The notes under the pieces are model-generated. The model had not been told where the DNA came from. It saw nothing but the letters and a program-made list of their open reading frames with translations, and made no database searches. A program made the translations under genes and the position numbers. From the NCBI RefSeq assembly GCF_003335505.1, contig NZ_QPEX01000045.1, positions 248,001 through 312,000 on the forward strand: a stretch of DNA of 64,000 nt. The letters are read 5' to 3'. This DNA comes from Bremerella cremea. GTDB lineage: Bacteria; Planctomycetota; Planctomycetia; Pirellulales; Pirellulaceae. Shown here piece after piece: positions 8,955 to 18,618 of the stretch (its first letter is position 1; the number at the start of each line of letters is the position of its first letter).

Positions 8955-11210
8955 GTGGAAGAAATTCGCGTAGAGAAGAAGATTGGCAATGAAACCTTAT
9001 CCATCACCACTGGCTTTCTAGCCAAGCAAGCCCACGGGGCAGTGCTCGTACAATATGGCGAAACGGTCGTTCTGGTCGCCACCGTTTCTGGTCCCTCTCG
9101 ACCGGGAACTGACTTCTTTCCCTTGACTTGCGATTATCGCGAGCGAACCGCTGCTGCCGGTAAGTTTCCAGGCGGTTTCATCAAGCGAGAAGGACGTCCA
9201 ACTACCAAAGAAATCCTTTCGTCCCGTCTGATGGATCGCCCGATCCGTCCGATGTTCCCTAAGGGGTATCACGACGAAGTTCAGATTCAAGCCAACGTTG
9301 TGGCGAGCGATCGCCAGCACGACGGCGATGTTTTGGCAATGAACGGTGCTTCGGCCGCTTTGTGCATTTCGCACCTGCCATTCCAAGGTCCGCTGGCGGC
9401 CGTCCGCATGGGACGCATCGATGGCGAACTCGTTCCGTTCCCCACGTTCGACCAACTGGAACAGAGCGACCTCGACCTGATCATCTCAGGCAACAAAGAA
9501 TCGGTCCTCATGATCGAAGGTTTCTCGCGGGAAATTCCCGAAGACGAGATGGCCGACGCGATCATGAAAGCCCACGAAGTTGTGAAAGCAGTCTGCGATC
9601 TTCAGCAGGAACTGATCGAAAAGATCGGCCCGCAGAAGATGGAATTCGAAGAACCGAACGACGGTGGCCTCTACCAACGGCTCACTGATTCCTACTACGC
9701 CGAACTCAAAGCTGCCAAGCAGACCACCGGCAAGCAAGATCGTGCCGACAAGGTTCGCGAACTGAAGGCCAAAGTCAAAGAAGAGCTGATTCCCGACCCG
9801 ACTGCGGAAGACGCATTCGACGAAGGCGCCTTCGGCACTGCTTGGCACGACCTGGAAGAACGCGTCGTCCGCGACCTGATCCTCAGCGGTACCCGTACCG
9901 ACGGTCGCGACACCAAGACCCTACGCCCGATTCTGTGCAAGGTAGACGTGCTGCCACGTGTTCACGGTTCCGCCGTGTTCCAACGTGGTGAAACCCAATC
10001 GCTCATCACGGTGACTTTGGGCACCCCGCGTGACGAACAACGGGTCGATGGCCTGATCGACGAATACTCGAAGAAGTTCATGTTGGACTACAACTTCCCC
10101 TCGTTCTCGGTGGGTGAATGCCGTCCAATTCGTGGCCCTGGTCGTCGTGAAATTGGTCACGGTGCGTTGGCCGAACGAAGTGTGAACCCTGTTCTGCCTA
10201 GCGCGGAAGATTTCCCGTACACCATTCGTGTGATCTCCGACATCTTGGAATCGAACGGTTCCAGCTCGATGGCTTCGGTCTGTGGTGCGACCCTCGGCTT
10301 GATGGCCGCTGGCGTGCCAATCACCAACCCAGTTGCCGGTATCTCGATCGGCTTGGTGAAGGAAGGGGACGACTTCGTCCTGCTGACCGACATCCTGGGT
10401 GAAGAAGATCACCATGGCGACATGGACTTCAAGGTCGCTGGTACCCAGAACGGGATCACCGGCATCCAGTTGGACCTGAAGATCAAGGGGATCAACGAAG
10501 AAATCATTCGTAAGACCCTCGTTCAGGCCCGCGAAGCCCGTATCGAAATCCTCCGCAAGATGCTGACCACGATCAGCCAGCCGAAAGACGACACTTCGGT
10601 CTGGGCTCCGCGTATGCTGCGTACCAAGATCAACCCTGAAAAGATCGGTCTGCTGATCGGTCCTGGCGGCAAGACGATTCGTGCCATCCAGGAAGAAACG
10701 GGTGCCACCATCGATGTCGACGATGACGGTTCGGTCATCGTTGCCAGCGGTAACCTCGAATGGGCCGAAGCTGCCATGGCTCGCGTCCAAGCGATCACCG
10801 GCGAAGTCGAAGTCGGCAAGATCTACGAAGGCCGTGTCACCAGTGTGAAGGACTTCGGTGCATTCGTCGAAATCCTGCCTGGTCGTGACGGCTTGTGCCA
10901 CATCAGCGAACTCTCGACCGAATACGTTTCGGACGTCAACTCCGTCGTCAAAGTTGGCGACATCCTGGCCGTGAAGGTCTTGCTGGTCGACGAACATGAC
11001 CGCGTCAAGCTGAGCCACAAAGCCACCCTCCCTGGCGGCGATGCCCCAGCCGGCGACGGTGACGACGAACTGGAAGCTGCCGGTTCGCGTGGTGGTGATC
11101 GAGGCGGTGACCGTGGTGGTCGCGGCGGCGATCGTCGTGGCGGCGGAGACCGCGGTGGCCGTGGTGGCGATCGAGGCGGACGCCCACGTCGCCCACGTCG
11201 CGAAGACTAA
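8955..11210 (+). CDS. pnp: Polyribonucleotide nucleotidyltransferase (PNPase)
   Basis: 3'-5' phosphorolytic exoribonuclease of the RNA degradosome. The protein contains two RNase PH domains (TFFPLTCDYRERTAAAGK-type start; second domain with FPSFSVGECRPIRGPGRREIGHG), a KH domain (LLIGPGGKTIRAIQEETGA) and an S1 domain (GRVTSVKDFGAFVEILPGRDG). The frame is open from 8841, but the GTG at 8955 is preceded by AGGACGGA and starts VEEIRVEKK, matching the family N-terminus, so 751 residues are called. The last ~45 residues are a Gly-Arg-Asp repeat tail (RGGDRGGDRGG and similar), not part of the core enzyme. An intrinsic terminator follows. Confidence 0.96.
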   Translation: MEEIRVEKKIGNETLSITTGFLAKQAHGAVLVQYGETVVLVATVSGPSRPGTDFFPLTCDYRERTAAAGKFPGGFIKREGRPTTKEILSSRLMDRPIRPMFPKGYHDEVQIQANVVASDRQHDGDVLAMNGASAALCISHLPFQGPLAAVRMGRIDGELVPFPTFDQLEQSDLDLIISGNKESVLMIEGFSREIPEDEMADAIMKAHEVVKAVCDLQQELIEKIGPQKMEFEEPNDGGLYQRLTDSYYAELKAAKQTTGKQDRADKVRELKAKVKEELIPDPTAEDAFDEGAFGTAWHDLEERVVRDLILSGTRTDGRDTKTLRPILCKVDVLPRVHGSAVFQRGETQSLITVTLGTPRDEQRVDGLIDEYSKKFMLDYNFPSFSVGECRPIRGPGRREIGHGALAERSVNPVLPSAEDFPYTIRVISDILESNGSSSMASVCGATLGLMAAGVPITNPVAGISIGLVKEGDDFVLLTDILGEEDHHGDMDFKVAGTQNGITGIQLDLKIKGINEEIIRKTLVQAREARIEILRKMLTTISQPKDDTSVWAPRMLRTKINPEKIGLLIGPGGKTIRAIQEETGATIDVDDDGSVIVASGNLEWAEAAMARVQAITGEVEVGKIYEGRVTSVKDFGAFVEILPGRDGLCHISELSTEYVSDVNSVVKVGDILAVKVLLVDEHDRVKLSHKATLPGGDAPAGDGDDELEAAGSRGGDRGGDRGGRGGDRRGGGDRGGRGGDRGGRPRRPRRED

Positions 11211-11238
11211 CGCTTCGCGGACAATTCTGTGTTAAAAC

Positions 11239-11280
11239 AAAATGGCCCCGGTCGACTTCGACTTGGGGCCATTTTCGCTT
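11239..11280 (+). terminator. Rho-independent terminator of rpsO-pnp
   Basis: Perfect 11-base stem AAAATGGCCCC / GGGGCCATTTT with a 15-base loop, followed by CGCTTTT. It starts about 28 bases after the pnp stop codon. Confidence 0.85.
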
Positions 11281-11328
11281 TTCGAACACCCCAACTCCAA
11301 GACAAGTCATCAAGTCCGAAGGAGAACT

Positions 11329-12570
11329 ATGCTACTCCGACGCTTAATTGTGCTGTGGGTTGCCACCTTGCCTGGCTGCTTTAACTCTTCCGAAAAGATC
11401 TACAACGAGCAAGTGACCAAGATGGTCGAGGATGCCGGTGGATACACTTATCTGGCCGAAAAGGCCGAGGCAAGACCCGACGACATCCCTCCTTATGCCG
11501 TTATCTCCATCTTTCTACCACATGTGGATCTTTCTACTTTTGATCTCGGAGCCCTCTCTCCACTGGAGCACCTTCAAGACATCGGCCTTGAAGCGACCGA
11601 ATTTCATGATCATCAGATTTCTTTTCTGCTGAACTGCCCAAGCCTGCGACTAATCGACTTGAAATGGACCGAGGTTACCGACAACGGAGTCAAACAGTTA
11701 ACGGGGCTTCCCAATTTGGAAGCGCTTAACCTGATCGGATGCAATGTTACGGATCAATGCGTAGATGATTTGTTGGCGATGAAATCGCTCAAAGAGGTTA
11801 AATTATGGGATACGCATGTTACCGGCGAAGGTGCCAAACGACTACGTGACCACGGGCTTTCTCTCTTTTGGGAACGCCCTGTTTCCAACGAAGAAGTACG
11901 TCGAGTAATCGTAGCCCTGAACCGTCGCGATATGCTTGTATTATCGCTTTTCAAACCTCAGTCAGAGGATGGCCCCTCATTTCGGTTTCGCATTTCGGTC
12001 CTAGATGAGTCACGAATCGATCCCGGCGTAGCAAGCGATCTCCAAACGTTAGAGCAATTCGCCCCGCTTGCGATTGCAACCCCTCCCACTGAAATGCTTC
12101 TTCAATTAAAAGACTTAACTCGAATCGACGACTTATCCATTAGTTCCTACGCACACGAAAAACGGGATCCGGCCAAAGTCATCGAGTACCTTTCCCAGTG
12201 CCAGCCGCAATCCCTTCGTTTTCTGTCACTTAGCCTCGCCGAGCGACTTCCGCCGGAATTGCTGGCCCGCTGGATTCAAACCCCTGGGCTAGAGCGTCTT
12301 TATCTCGAACAGCAAGAGATTAACTCCCCGGTTTGGCAAGCCATTGTGGCAGCTCCCGCGCTGAAGAAGATTCAATTCCATGATTGCCAATTCCAACAGA
12401 TCGAACAGTTTTCCCCGACCGAACGCCCTATCATGGTGGAAATTTTCGACGAGGAAACCGGATGGGACGAGGAATCTTCCTATTCCGCCACCGTTCGCCG
12501 TCTTCTCAACGCAGGTAAAGAGCCTCCTCAGGAAGAGACAAGCGACCAAGATCCCCCTAGCGAACTCTAG
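11329..12570 (+). CDS. LRR-like lipoprotein, unknown function
   Basis: A 413-residue protein with a lipoprotein signal (basic start, hydrophobic stretch, lipobox LPGC at residues 14-17). Residues about 75-170 contain leucine-rich-repeat-like units (LRLIDLKWTEVTDNGVKQL, LEALNLIGCNVTD, LKEVKLWDTHVTGEG), the pattern common in planctomycetal LRR proteins; a weaker set follows near 300-370. The frame is open upstream to 11242, through the pnp terminator, but the ATG at 11329 has AAGGAGAA at proper spacing and exposes the signal peptide. Probably membrane-anchored and involved in protein contact; no defined role. Confidence 0.75.
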   Translation: MLLRRLIVLWVATLPGCFNSSEKIYNEQVTKMVEDAGGYTYLAEKAEARPDDIPPYAVISIFLPHVDLSTFDLGALSPLEHLQDIGLEATEFHDHQISFLLNCPSLRLIDLKWTEVTDNGVKQLTGLPNLEALNLIGCNVTDQCVDDLLAMKSLKEVKLWDTHVTGEGAKRLRDHGLSLFWERPVSNEEVRRVIVALNRRDMLVLSLFKPQSEDGPSFRFRISVLDESRIDPGVASDLQTLEQFAPLAIATPPTEMLLQLKDLTRIDDLSISSYAHEKRDPAKVIEYLSQCQPQSLRFLSLSLAERLPPELLARWIQTPGLERLYLEQQEINSPVWQAIVAAPALKKIQFHDCQFQQIEQFSPTERPIMVEIFDEETGWDEESSYSATVRRLLNAGKEPPQEETSDQDPPSEL

Positions 12571-12636
12571 TTAGGGGCGCGATAGAATAAGTCTCCTCAT
12601 TGAACTTCCGTGTGTTTTACCGCTTAACCACCGCGT

Positions 12637-13431
12637 ATGTCCCAAGAAACTTCCAACTCCAGCCCAAGCGAAAAGTCGCGTGATCAGTACTTGATGGATC
12701 AGTACAACGAGATCGCCCGGCTTGCAGGTTCGCTTGCTCACGAGATCAAGACGCCACTCTCCGTCATTCGGATGAACATGGAACTGCTGGCCGAGGATAT
12801 GCAAGATCCGCAGACGCCGCAGCAGCGTCGGGCTCAGCAAAAGGTGGCTACCGTTCAGGAGCAGTGCGAACGCCTGCAAGGGCTGCTGGACGACTTTTTG
12901 CGGTTTGCTCGGATTCGTGACTTAAACCTTCTGCCAGGCAACCTCAACGATCAGATCGAGCGGGTGCTCAACTTTGTCGAACCGCAAGCCAACCAGCAAG
13001 GGATCGACATCATTCGTTACCTCGATTCCGAACTCCCGAGCATCAATCTCGACGCCGAGCTCCTCTACTCGGCACTGTTGAATCTGGTGGTCAACGCCAT
13101 CCAGGCCATGCCCGATGGGGGTTCGTTGATGGTGCAAACCCGCGAGTTCCGCAACGGCGTCCTGTTGCGTCTGGTCGATACCGGCTGCGGCATGAGCGAT
13201 ACGACTGCGTTGCGGATGTTCGACCCTTTCTATTCGACCAAAGAAGGGGGGTCTGGCCTCGGCTTACCGCTGGCTAAAAAGATCATCGAAGCGCACCACG
13301 CCACGATCGACGTGCAAAGCGAACTCGACCGAGGCACTCAATTCACCCTTGAATTCCCTTTACCCCCCCGCATCGGTCGCAAAAAACAGCAACCAACGAT
13401 CGACGCTCCCTTGCTGCCGGACGGAGAATAG
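12637..13431 (+). CDS. NtrB-like sensor histidine kinase (soluble)
   Basis: A 264-residue kinase with a dimerisation/phosphoacceptor domain (GSLAHEIKTPLSVIR, His about residue 35) and a HATPase domain with N box (LLNLVVNAIQAMPDGG), G1 (DTGCGMS), F box (FDPFYSTKEGG) and G2 (SGLGLPLAKKI). No membrane segments or PAS domain are seen, so the input signal is unknown, and it is shorter than typical NtrB. The response regulator downstream is the probable partner. Confidence 0.9.
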   Translation: MSQETSNSSPSEKSRDQYLMDQYNEIARLAGSLAHEIKTPLSVIRMNMELLAEDMQDPQTPQQRRAQQKVATVQEQCERLQGLLDDFLRFARIRDLNLLPGNLNDQIERVLNFVEPQANQQGIDIIRYLDSELPSINLDAELLYSALLNLVVNAIQAMPDGGSLMVQTREFRNGVLLRLVDTGCGMSDTTALRMFDPFYSTKEGGSGLGLPLAKKIIEAHHATIDVQSELDRGTQFTLEFPLPPRIGRKKQQPTIDAPLLPDGE

Positions 13432-13590
13432 GAAGACTTTTTCCCTCGAGGGCAGAGAGAATACCAAGGGCAGGAAGACCTGTACAAACGTGTGTGTAAC
13501 TGGCACCCAGGGTTAGTCTTTTTCTTGTTCTCACCCCCTCGAAGCAGGACGGTTCTAGAGCATTCGGGGCATCTTCGGTACGATGGTGGC

Positions 13591-15039
13591 ATGACGCAAG
13601 AAGCCCAAACCCAGCCTCAATCCGAATCCCAAGACATCCAGCCGGATCAGTTCCGTGTGCTGGTGGTCGACAACGACAAAGCCCATGCCCTGACCATGGC
13701 GGAAAGCCTAGAGCGGATTGGTTTTGTCTGCACCGTTGCCACCAGCGGCCCGGAAGGGGCCGAGCAGATCCGCTCGCAGCCGTTTGAGATCGTCGTCACC
13801 GACCTGGTAATGAATGACATCGACGGGATGGAGATCTTGCGTCTGGCGAAAGAGCATCGCCCTAACTGCGAAGTGATTGTCGTCACTGGCCACGCCACCG
13901 TCTCGACCGCCGTGGCTGCCATGCAGCACGCGGCCCTCAACTTCCTTGAAAAGCCGCTCACCCCGGATAAACTCCGGGCTGCCGCGTTGAAGGCCGCCGA
14001 GACGATTCAGCTGAAACGGCAAAACTCGGAGTTGATGCGCCGTTTGGACGAAAAATTCGGCTTTGAAGGGCTGATCTATTCCAGCAGTAAGATGGGTCAG
14101 GTCGTCCAGCGTTTGCAGCGTATTGCCCCGACCGACGCCAGCGTGCTGATCCTGGGTGAGACCGGCACCGGGAAAGAAGTCGTCGCTCAAGCCATTCACC
14201 AAAACAGCCCTCGCAAAAAGAAACCATTCGTCCCGCTGAACTGCGCCGAGCTGAGCGAACATTTGCTCGAAAGCGAACTGTTCGGCCATGCCAAAGGGGC
14301 TTATACCGACGCCGCCAGCGAACGCATTGGCCGGCTGGAATATGCCAACGGCGGCACGCTCTTCCTTGATGAAATCGGCGACATGCCGATGTCGATTCAG
14401 GTAAAACTGCTACGGGTACTCGAATCGAGTGAAATTACCCGCGTAGGGGAAAACAAGCCGATCAAAATCAACGTGCGGCTGATTTCCGCCACCAATTGCA
14501 ATCTGGAAGAGGCCATTTCGGCAGGCACCTTCCGTTCCGATCTTTACCATCGGCTGAGGATCGTGACCGTGCAGCTTCCGTCGCTAAGGGAACGCCCTGA
14601 CGACATCCTGCCGCTGTTCGATCACTTCCTGAAGCAATTCGCCAAAAAGCACGACAAGAAGATTCGCGGCATCGATCGAACCGTCTACCAACGCTGCCTA
14701 GAGTACGATTGGCCAGGCAACGTGCGGCAATTGCGGAACTTTGCCGAGAGTATGGTCGTGCTCGACTTAGACGGAACGATCGGGCTCGACGATCTTCCGC
14801 CAGAGCTAATCCAAGACGGCGACGACCTCACCCCGCCAGACGAACCGAAGCCAACCGTTTCGGCCAACGGCGAACTGACCAGTATGGTCGGACAACCACT
14901 CAGCGAAGTCGAGAAGTGGTTGATTGTCGAGACACTCAAATCGACCGGACAAAATCGAGAAGAAGCGGCCAAGCTACTAGGGATCGGCGAACGAACCCTC
15001 TATCGCAAGATCAAAGAATACGGGCTTCGCGGCGACTAA
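13591..15039 (+). CDS. Sigma-54-dependent NtrC-family response regulator
   Basis: A 482-residue regulator with three domains: receiver (phospho-Asp about 71 in VVTDLVM; conserved Lys about 121), AAA+ domain with Walker A GETGTGKE (189-196) and Walker B-like GGTLFLDEIGDMP, and a C-terminal Fis-type helix-turn-helix (REEAAKLLGIGERTLYRKI). The sigma-54-contacting loop, usually GAFTGA, reads GAYTDA (236-241). The frame is open upstream to 13492, but the ATG at 13591 begins a hydrophilic leader before the receiver and fits the family. It follows the histidine kinase by 159 bases, suggesting a cognate pair. Target genes are not evident. Confidence 0.92.
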   Translation: MTQEAQTQPQSESQDIQPDQFRVLVVDNDKAHALTMAESLERIGFVCTVATSGPEGAEQIRSQPFEIVVTDLVMNDIDGMEILRLAKEHRPNCEVIVVTGHATVSTAVAAMQHAALNFLEKPLTPDKLRAAALKAAETIQLKRQNSELMRRLDEKFGFEGLIYSSSKMGQVVQRLQRIAPTDASVLILGETGTGKEVVAQAIHQNSPRKKKPFVPLNCAELSEHLLESELFGHAKGAYTDAASERIGRLEYANGGTLFLDEIGDMPMSIQVKLLRVLESSEITRVGENKPIKINVRLISATNCNLEEAISAGTFRSDLYHRLRIVTVQLPSLRERPDDILPLFDHFLKQFAKKHDKKIRGIDRTVYQRCLEYDWPGNVRQLRNFAESMVVLDLDGTIGLDDLPPELIQDGDDLTPPDEPKPTVSANGELTSMVGQPLSEVEKWLIVETLKSTGQNREEAAKLLGIGERTLYRKIKEYGLRGD

Positions 15040-15078
15040 AGGGTCGTTCCGAGGTTAACCGAAGGGAGTGGGCAGCGG

Positions 15079-17022
15079 ATGCCGAAGATTCAACAGCTAT
15101 CTCCGAGTGTCGTGAACAAGATCGCCGCTGGCGAGGTGATCGAACGCCCGGCCAGCGCCGTCAAAGAGCTGATGGAAAATTCGCTCGATGCCGGCGCGAC
15201 GCGGGTTGACGTCACCATCGAACATGGCGGAACCGAACTGATCCGTATCGCGGATAACGGCTGCGGGATCGCTCCGGAAGATATGGCGCTGACCATCGCT
15301 TCGCACGCGACCAGCAAAATCAGTTCGGCGGAAGAACTGTTCCATGTTCATACGCTTGGCTTTCGCGGGGAAGCGTTGGCCTCGATCTCTGAGGTCAGCC
15401 AGTTCCTCCTCCGCAGTCGCCCCCACGATGCCGATTGCGGCAGCGAAATGTTGGTCCATGGCGGAAATGTTCAGGAATCGCAGCCATGTGGCTGCCCGCC
15501 TGGGACGATCATTGAGATCCGTAATCTGTTCTTCAACACACCAGTTCGCAAGAAGTTTCTGAAAACAACGCAAACCGAATTCGGCCACATCAGCGAAGCG
15601 TTCACCCGTATTGCGCTCGCTCATCCTGAAGTTCACTTCACGCTCAAACATGGCGCGCGGCTCGTCCACGATTTACCACCAAGTGCCGATCTGCGAGAAC
15701 GGGTGCGGGTTTTCTTTGGTGCCGAGATCGCCGATCAATTAATCGACGTCGAGAGTAGCAACGACCAAGTCACGCTTCGTGGTTTTGTGGGAAATCCTCG
15801 CTTCAGCCGCAGCAACAACCGGATGCAGTACCTGTTTCTCAACGGTCGCTATATTAAAGATCGTGCCTTACAGCACGCTTTGGGAGAAGCCTATCGCGGC
15901 CTGCTGCTGCATGGACGTTATCCGATTGCCTTCTTGCGGATGCAAATGCCTCCGGAGATGGTCGACGTGAACGTTCATCCGACGAAGCTAGAAGTTCGCT
16001 TTCAAGACAGCGGACGAATCTATAGCCAACTACTAGGAACCTTGCGGCAAAAATTCCTTGCCTCCGATCTAACATCGACCTATCGTCCGGCGGAAGATGG
16101 CGACGCCCCTGCCAGCAGTGGTGATCCTCAATCGGCGGATGCTTTGCGTCAGGAACTAGTGGCTTGGGCGAAAGGAGCCGTGCCTGGCAGTTCGTCCGAA
16201 GCAGAGTCGCGGCAATCTCGCCAAACCGATTTTGACCTCGACTTTCGTTCCGATCAGCGGGCCCCATTGCAGTTGACTCCCATCAACCGTTCAGCCGTTG
16301 GAGCAGGCAGCTTGCCGTTGCCTCCGATCCCCAGCGGTTTGCCTCGGGGGACTTCGCAAGGTCAGCCGCTACCAGCGGACCAACAGCCTCCCTCCTGGGA
16401 TGAAACCGACTCCGCCGAGGCGATCCCCTCAAATGGCTCAGCAACCGGTTCGCTCCACCGGGCCATTCAATTGCACAATCGTTACCTCATCACCGAAACC
16501 GACGAAGGGATGGCCGTCATCGACCAGCATGCCCTGCACGAGCGGATTCTTTACGAGGAACTGCGCGAAAAGGCTTTGGCGAGACGCCTGGAAGTGCAGC
16601 GGCTTTTGGTCCCAGAAACCTTAAATCTCTCGGCTCAAGAGTTTGCCGCCGTCGAGGCCGCGACCGAAACACTGGCACAAATCGGCATCGAAGTCGAGGC
16701 TTTCGGAGGAGATACGATCCTCATCCGCAGCTATCCAGCGATCTTGGGACGCCGCAAACCGGTGGAAATCGTCCGAGAAATCGTCGATCAGCTTTTGACC
16801 GAAGGAAAGAATTTAGAGAAAAGAGACCTGCTGGACGAACTACTGCACATGATGTCGTGCAAGGCCGCGATTAAGGCCGGAGACCGCCTTTCTCGCGAGG
16901 AAATCGATGCCTTGCTCGATTTGCGGCACCTTTGCCAAGATGCTCACCACTGTCCCCATGGCAGGCCCACCTCGCTTCTGTTTACCAAAGAGGAACTCGA
17001 CCGGCGATTCCAACGGACGTAA
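15079..17022 (+). CDS. mutL: DNA mismatch repair protein MutL
   Basis: Links mismatch recognition by MutS to strand nicking and excision. The 647-residue protein has the N-terminal GHKL ATPase motifs (NSLDAGAT, DNGCGI, LGFRGEALASI), a Pro/Ser-rich linker (about 340-450), and a C-terminal dimerisation domain. That domain carries the endonuclease motif DQHALHERILYEE (about residue 481), SCKAAIKAG and CPHGRP near the C-terminus, so this is the nicking type of MutL found where MutH is absent. The ATG follows GAAGGGAG. It is 39 bases downstream of the response regulator. Confidence 0.96.
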   Translation: MPKIQQLSPSVVNKIAAGEVIERPASAVKELMENSLDAGATRVDVTIEHGGTELIRIADNGCGIAPEDMALTIASHATSKISSAEELFHVHTLGFRGEALASISEVSQFLLRSRPHDADCGSEMLVHGGNVQESQPCGCPPGTIIEIRNLFFNTPVRKKFLKTTQTEFGHISEAFTRIALAHPEVHFTLKHGARLVHDLPPSADLRERVRVFFGAEIADQLIDVESSNDQVTLRGFVGNPRFSRSNNRMQYLFLNGRYIKDRALQHALGEAYRGLLLHGRYPIAFLRMQMPPEMVDVNVHPTKLEVRFQDSGRIYSQLLGTLRQKFLASDLTSTYRPAEDGDAPASSGDPQSADALRQELVAWAKGAVPGSSSEAESRQSRQTDFDLDFRSDQRAPLQLTPINRSAVGAGSLPLPPIPSGLPRGTSQGQPLPADQQPPSWDETDSAEAIPSNGSATGSLHRAIQLHNRYLITETDEGMAVIDQHALHERILYEELREKALARRLEVQRLLVPETLNLSAQEFAAVEAATETLAQIGIEVEAFGGDTILIRSYPAILGRRKPVEIVREIVDQLLTEGKNLEKRDLLDELLHMMSCKAAIKAGDRLSREEIDALLDLRHLCQDAHHCPHGRPTSLLFTKEELDRRFQRT

Positions 17023-17113
17023 GATAGTAGGTTTACTCTGGCTGAGGGGTATGCCCCACACACCGATCCACTCCATTATGTCCAACATCGCCAGATGACT
17101 TCGGGATAGATTC

Positions 17114-18604
17114 ATGATCTGCGTCAGTATTGGCCGAGGCCGGCACAAACATGTCATTGCCGAGCATAAACATCTAGTCGAGCAAGGTGCGTTATTGTGC
17201 GAATTACGGCTCGACTATATCAACGGCTCCATTAAGCTCCGCCGCCTACTAGAAAATCGCCCAGGTCCGGTAGTGATCACCTACCGCCGCGAACGAGATG
17301 GTGGTCGCTATTCCGGCGACGAGCAAGCACGTCAGATGGTATTGCGTACCGCAATCGCCGAAGGGGCCGACTACGTCGATCTGGAAGAAGACATTGCCTC
17401 CTCAGTTCCACGCTACGGCAAGACAAAACGCATCATCAGCTACCACAACTTTCGCGAAACGCCTGCCGACCTGGAAAGTCTGCATCGGCGCATGCAGCAG
17501 CTTGATGCCGATATCGTCAAGATTGCCACGATGGCGAACTCACCGCAAGACAACGTGCGAATTCTCGAACTGGTCCGCAACAGCGAGGTTCCCACGATTG
17601 GTCTCTGCATGGGCGACATGGGGATGCCTTCTCGCATTTTAGGCGGGCGATTTGGTTGTCCTTTCACCTATGCAACGAGTTCGAATGAGCGAACCTTGGC
17701 CCCTGGGCAAATCGGTTTTCGCCAAATGGTCGATTTGTACCGCTACGAAGAAATCACCGACGAGACCGAATTGTACGGCGTCGTGGCCGATCCGGTGGGG
17801 CACAGCTTGAGTCCTCACCTACACAACGCGGCCTTTTCCGAACAAGGCATGAACCGGCGCTATCTGCCGTTTCGCGTACCTCGCGAGCACCTGGAAGTCT
17901 TCCTCAACGAAGTTTGTCCGCAACTAGGCGTACGCGGACTGAGCGTTACGATTCCGCACAAAGAAGTCGCAGCCAAATTTCTGAAGAACCCGGACGATGC
18001 GGTCAAGGGTGTGGGAGCAACCAACACAATAATCTTCGATGAAAACGGCCCATCCGGTTACAACACCGATTGTGCCTCGGCCATGGAAAGCCTCGACACC
18101 GCCTTGCCGCCGGAACTACATGGGGGCTCACTCAAAGGCAAAACGGTGCTGGTGTTAGGTACTGGCGGCGTTTCCCGTGGAATTGTCTGGTCTCTGAAGC
18201 AACGTGAGGCAAACGTCACCATCAGCGGCCGGACCCTGGAAAACGCCGAGCAGTTAGCCAACCACTTCCAATGCCGCTCGATCCGCTGGGACGATCGCGG
18301 TTCGGTAGTGCCAGATATTTTGATCAACGGAACACCCGTCGGCATGCACCCCAACGTCAACGAAACCCCCTTCGAGAAACGTTGGATCAAGCCGAGCATG
18401 GTCGTTTTCGATACCGTCTACAACCCCGAACAAACTTTGCTAATCAAAGAAGCCAAGGCCACCGGGGCTCGCGTAGTCACTGGGGTCGAGATGTTCGTTC
18501 GCCAGGCGGCTCTCCAATTCAAACATTTCACCGGTGTCGACACCTCGCGCGAGCTTATGCGTAGCACGCTCAAGCGAATCACCGGAGCGGTGCGAACCAG
18601 TTGA
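17114..18604 (+). CDS. aroDE: Bifunctional 3-dehydroquinate dehydratase / shikimate dehydrogenase
   Basis: Fuses steps 3 and 4 of the shikimate pathway. Residues 1-215 are a type I dehydroquinate dehydratase with the catalytic His (ISYHNF, about 111) and Schiff-base Lys (DIVKIAT, about 136). Residues 220-496 are a shikimate dehydrogenase with GVVADPVGHSLSPHLHN, SVTIPHKE, YNTDCASAM and the NADP-binding VLGTGGVSRG. The same fusion order occurs in plants. The shikimate kinase gene follows directly, so consecutive steps are clustered. Confidence 0.95.
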   Translation: MICVSIGRGRHKHVIAEHKHLVEQGALLCELRLDYINGSIKLRRLLENRPGPVVITYRRERDGGRYSGDEQARQMVLRTAIAEGADYVDLEEDIASSVPRYGKTKRIISYHNFRETPADLESLHRRMQQLDADIVKIATMANSPQDNVRILELVRNSEVPTIGLCMGDMGMPSRILGGRFGCPFTYATSSNERTLAPGQIGFRQMVDLYRYEEITDETELYGVVADPVGHSLSPHLHNAAFSEQGMNRRYLPFRVPREHLEVFLNEVCPQLGVRGLSVTIPHKEVAAKFLKNPDDAVKGVGATNTIIFDENGPSGYNTDCASAMESLDTALPPELHGGSLKGKTVLVLGTGGVSRGIVWSLKQREANVTISGRTLENAEQLANHFQCRSIRWDDRGSVVPDILINGTPVGMHPNVNETPFEKRWIKPSMVVFDTVYNPEQTLLIKEAKATGARVVTGVEMFVRQAALQFKHFTGVDTSRELMRSTLKRITGAVRTS

Positions 18605-18618
18605 GCGGTCACCCCACG

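Noticed and set aside
9921..11018. 365-codon open frame antisense to pnp
   Set aside because: It lies wholly inside the conserved pnp coding sequence and its composition is what a GC-rich shadow gives; no domain is recognisable.
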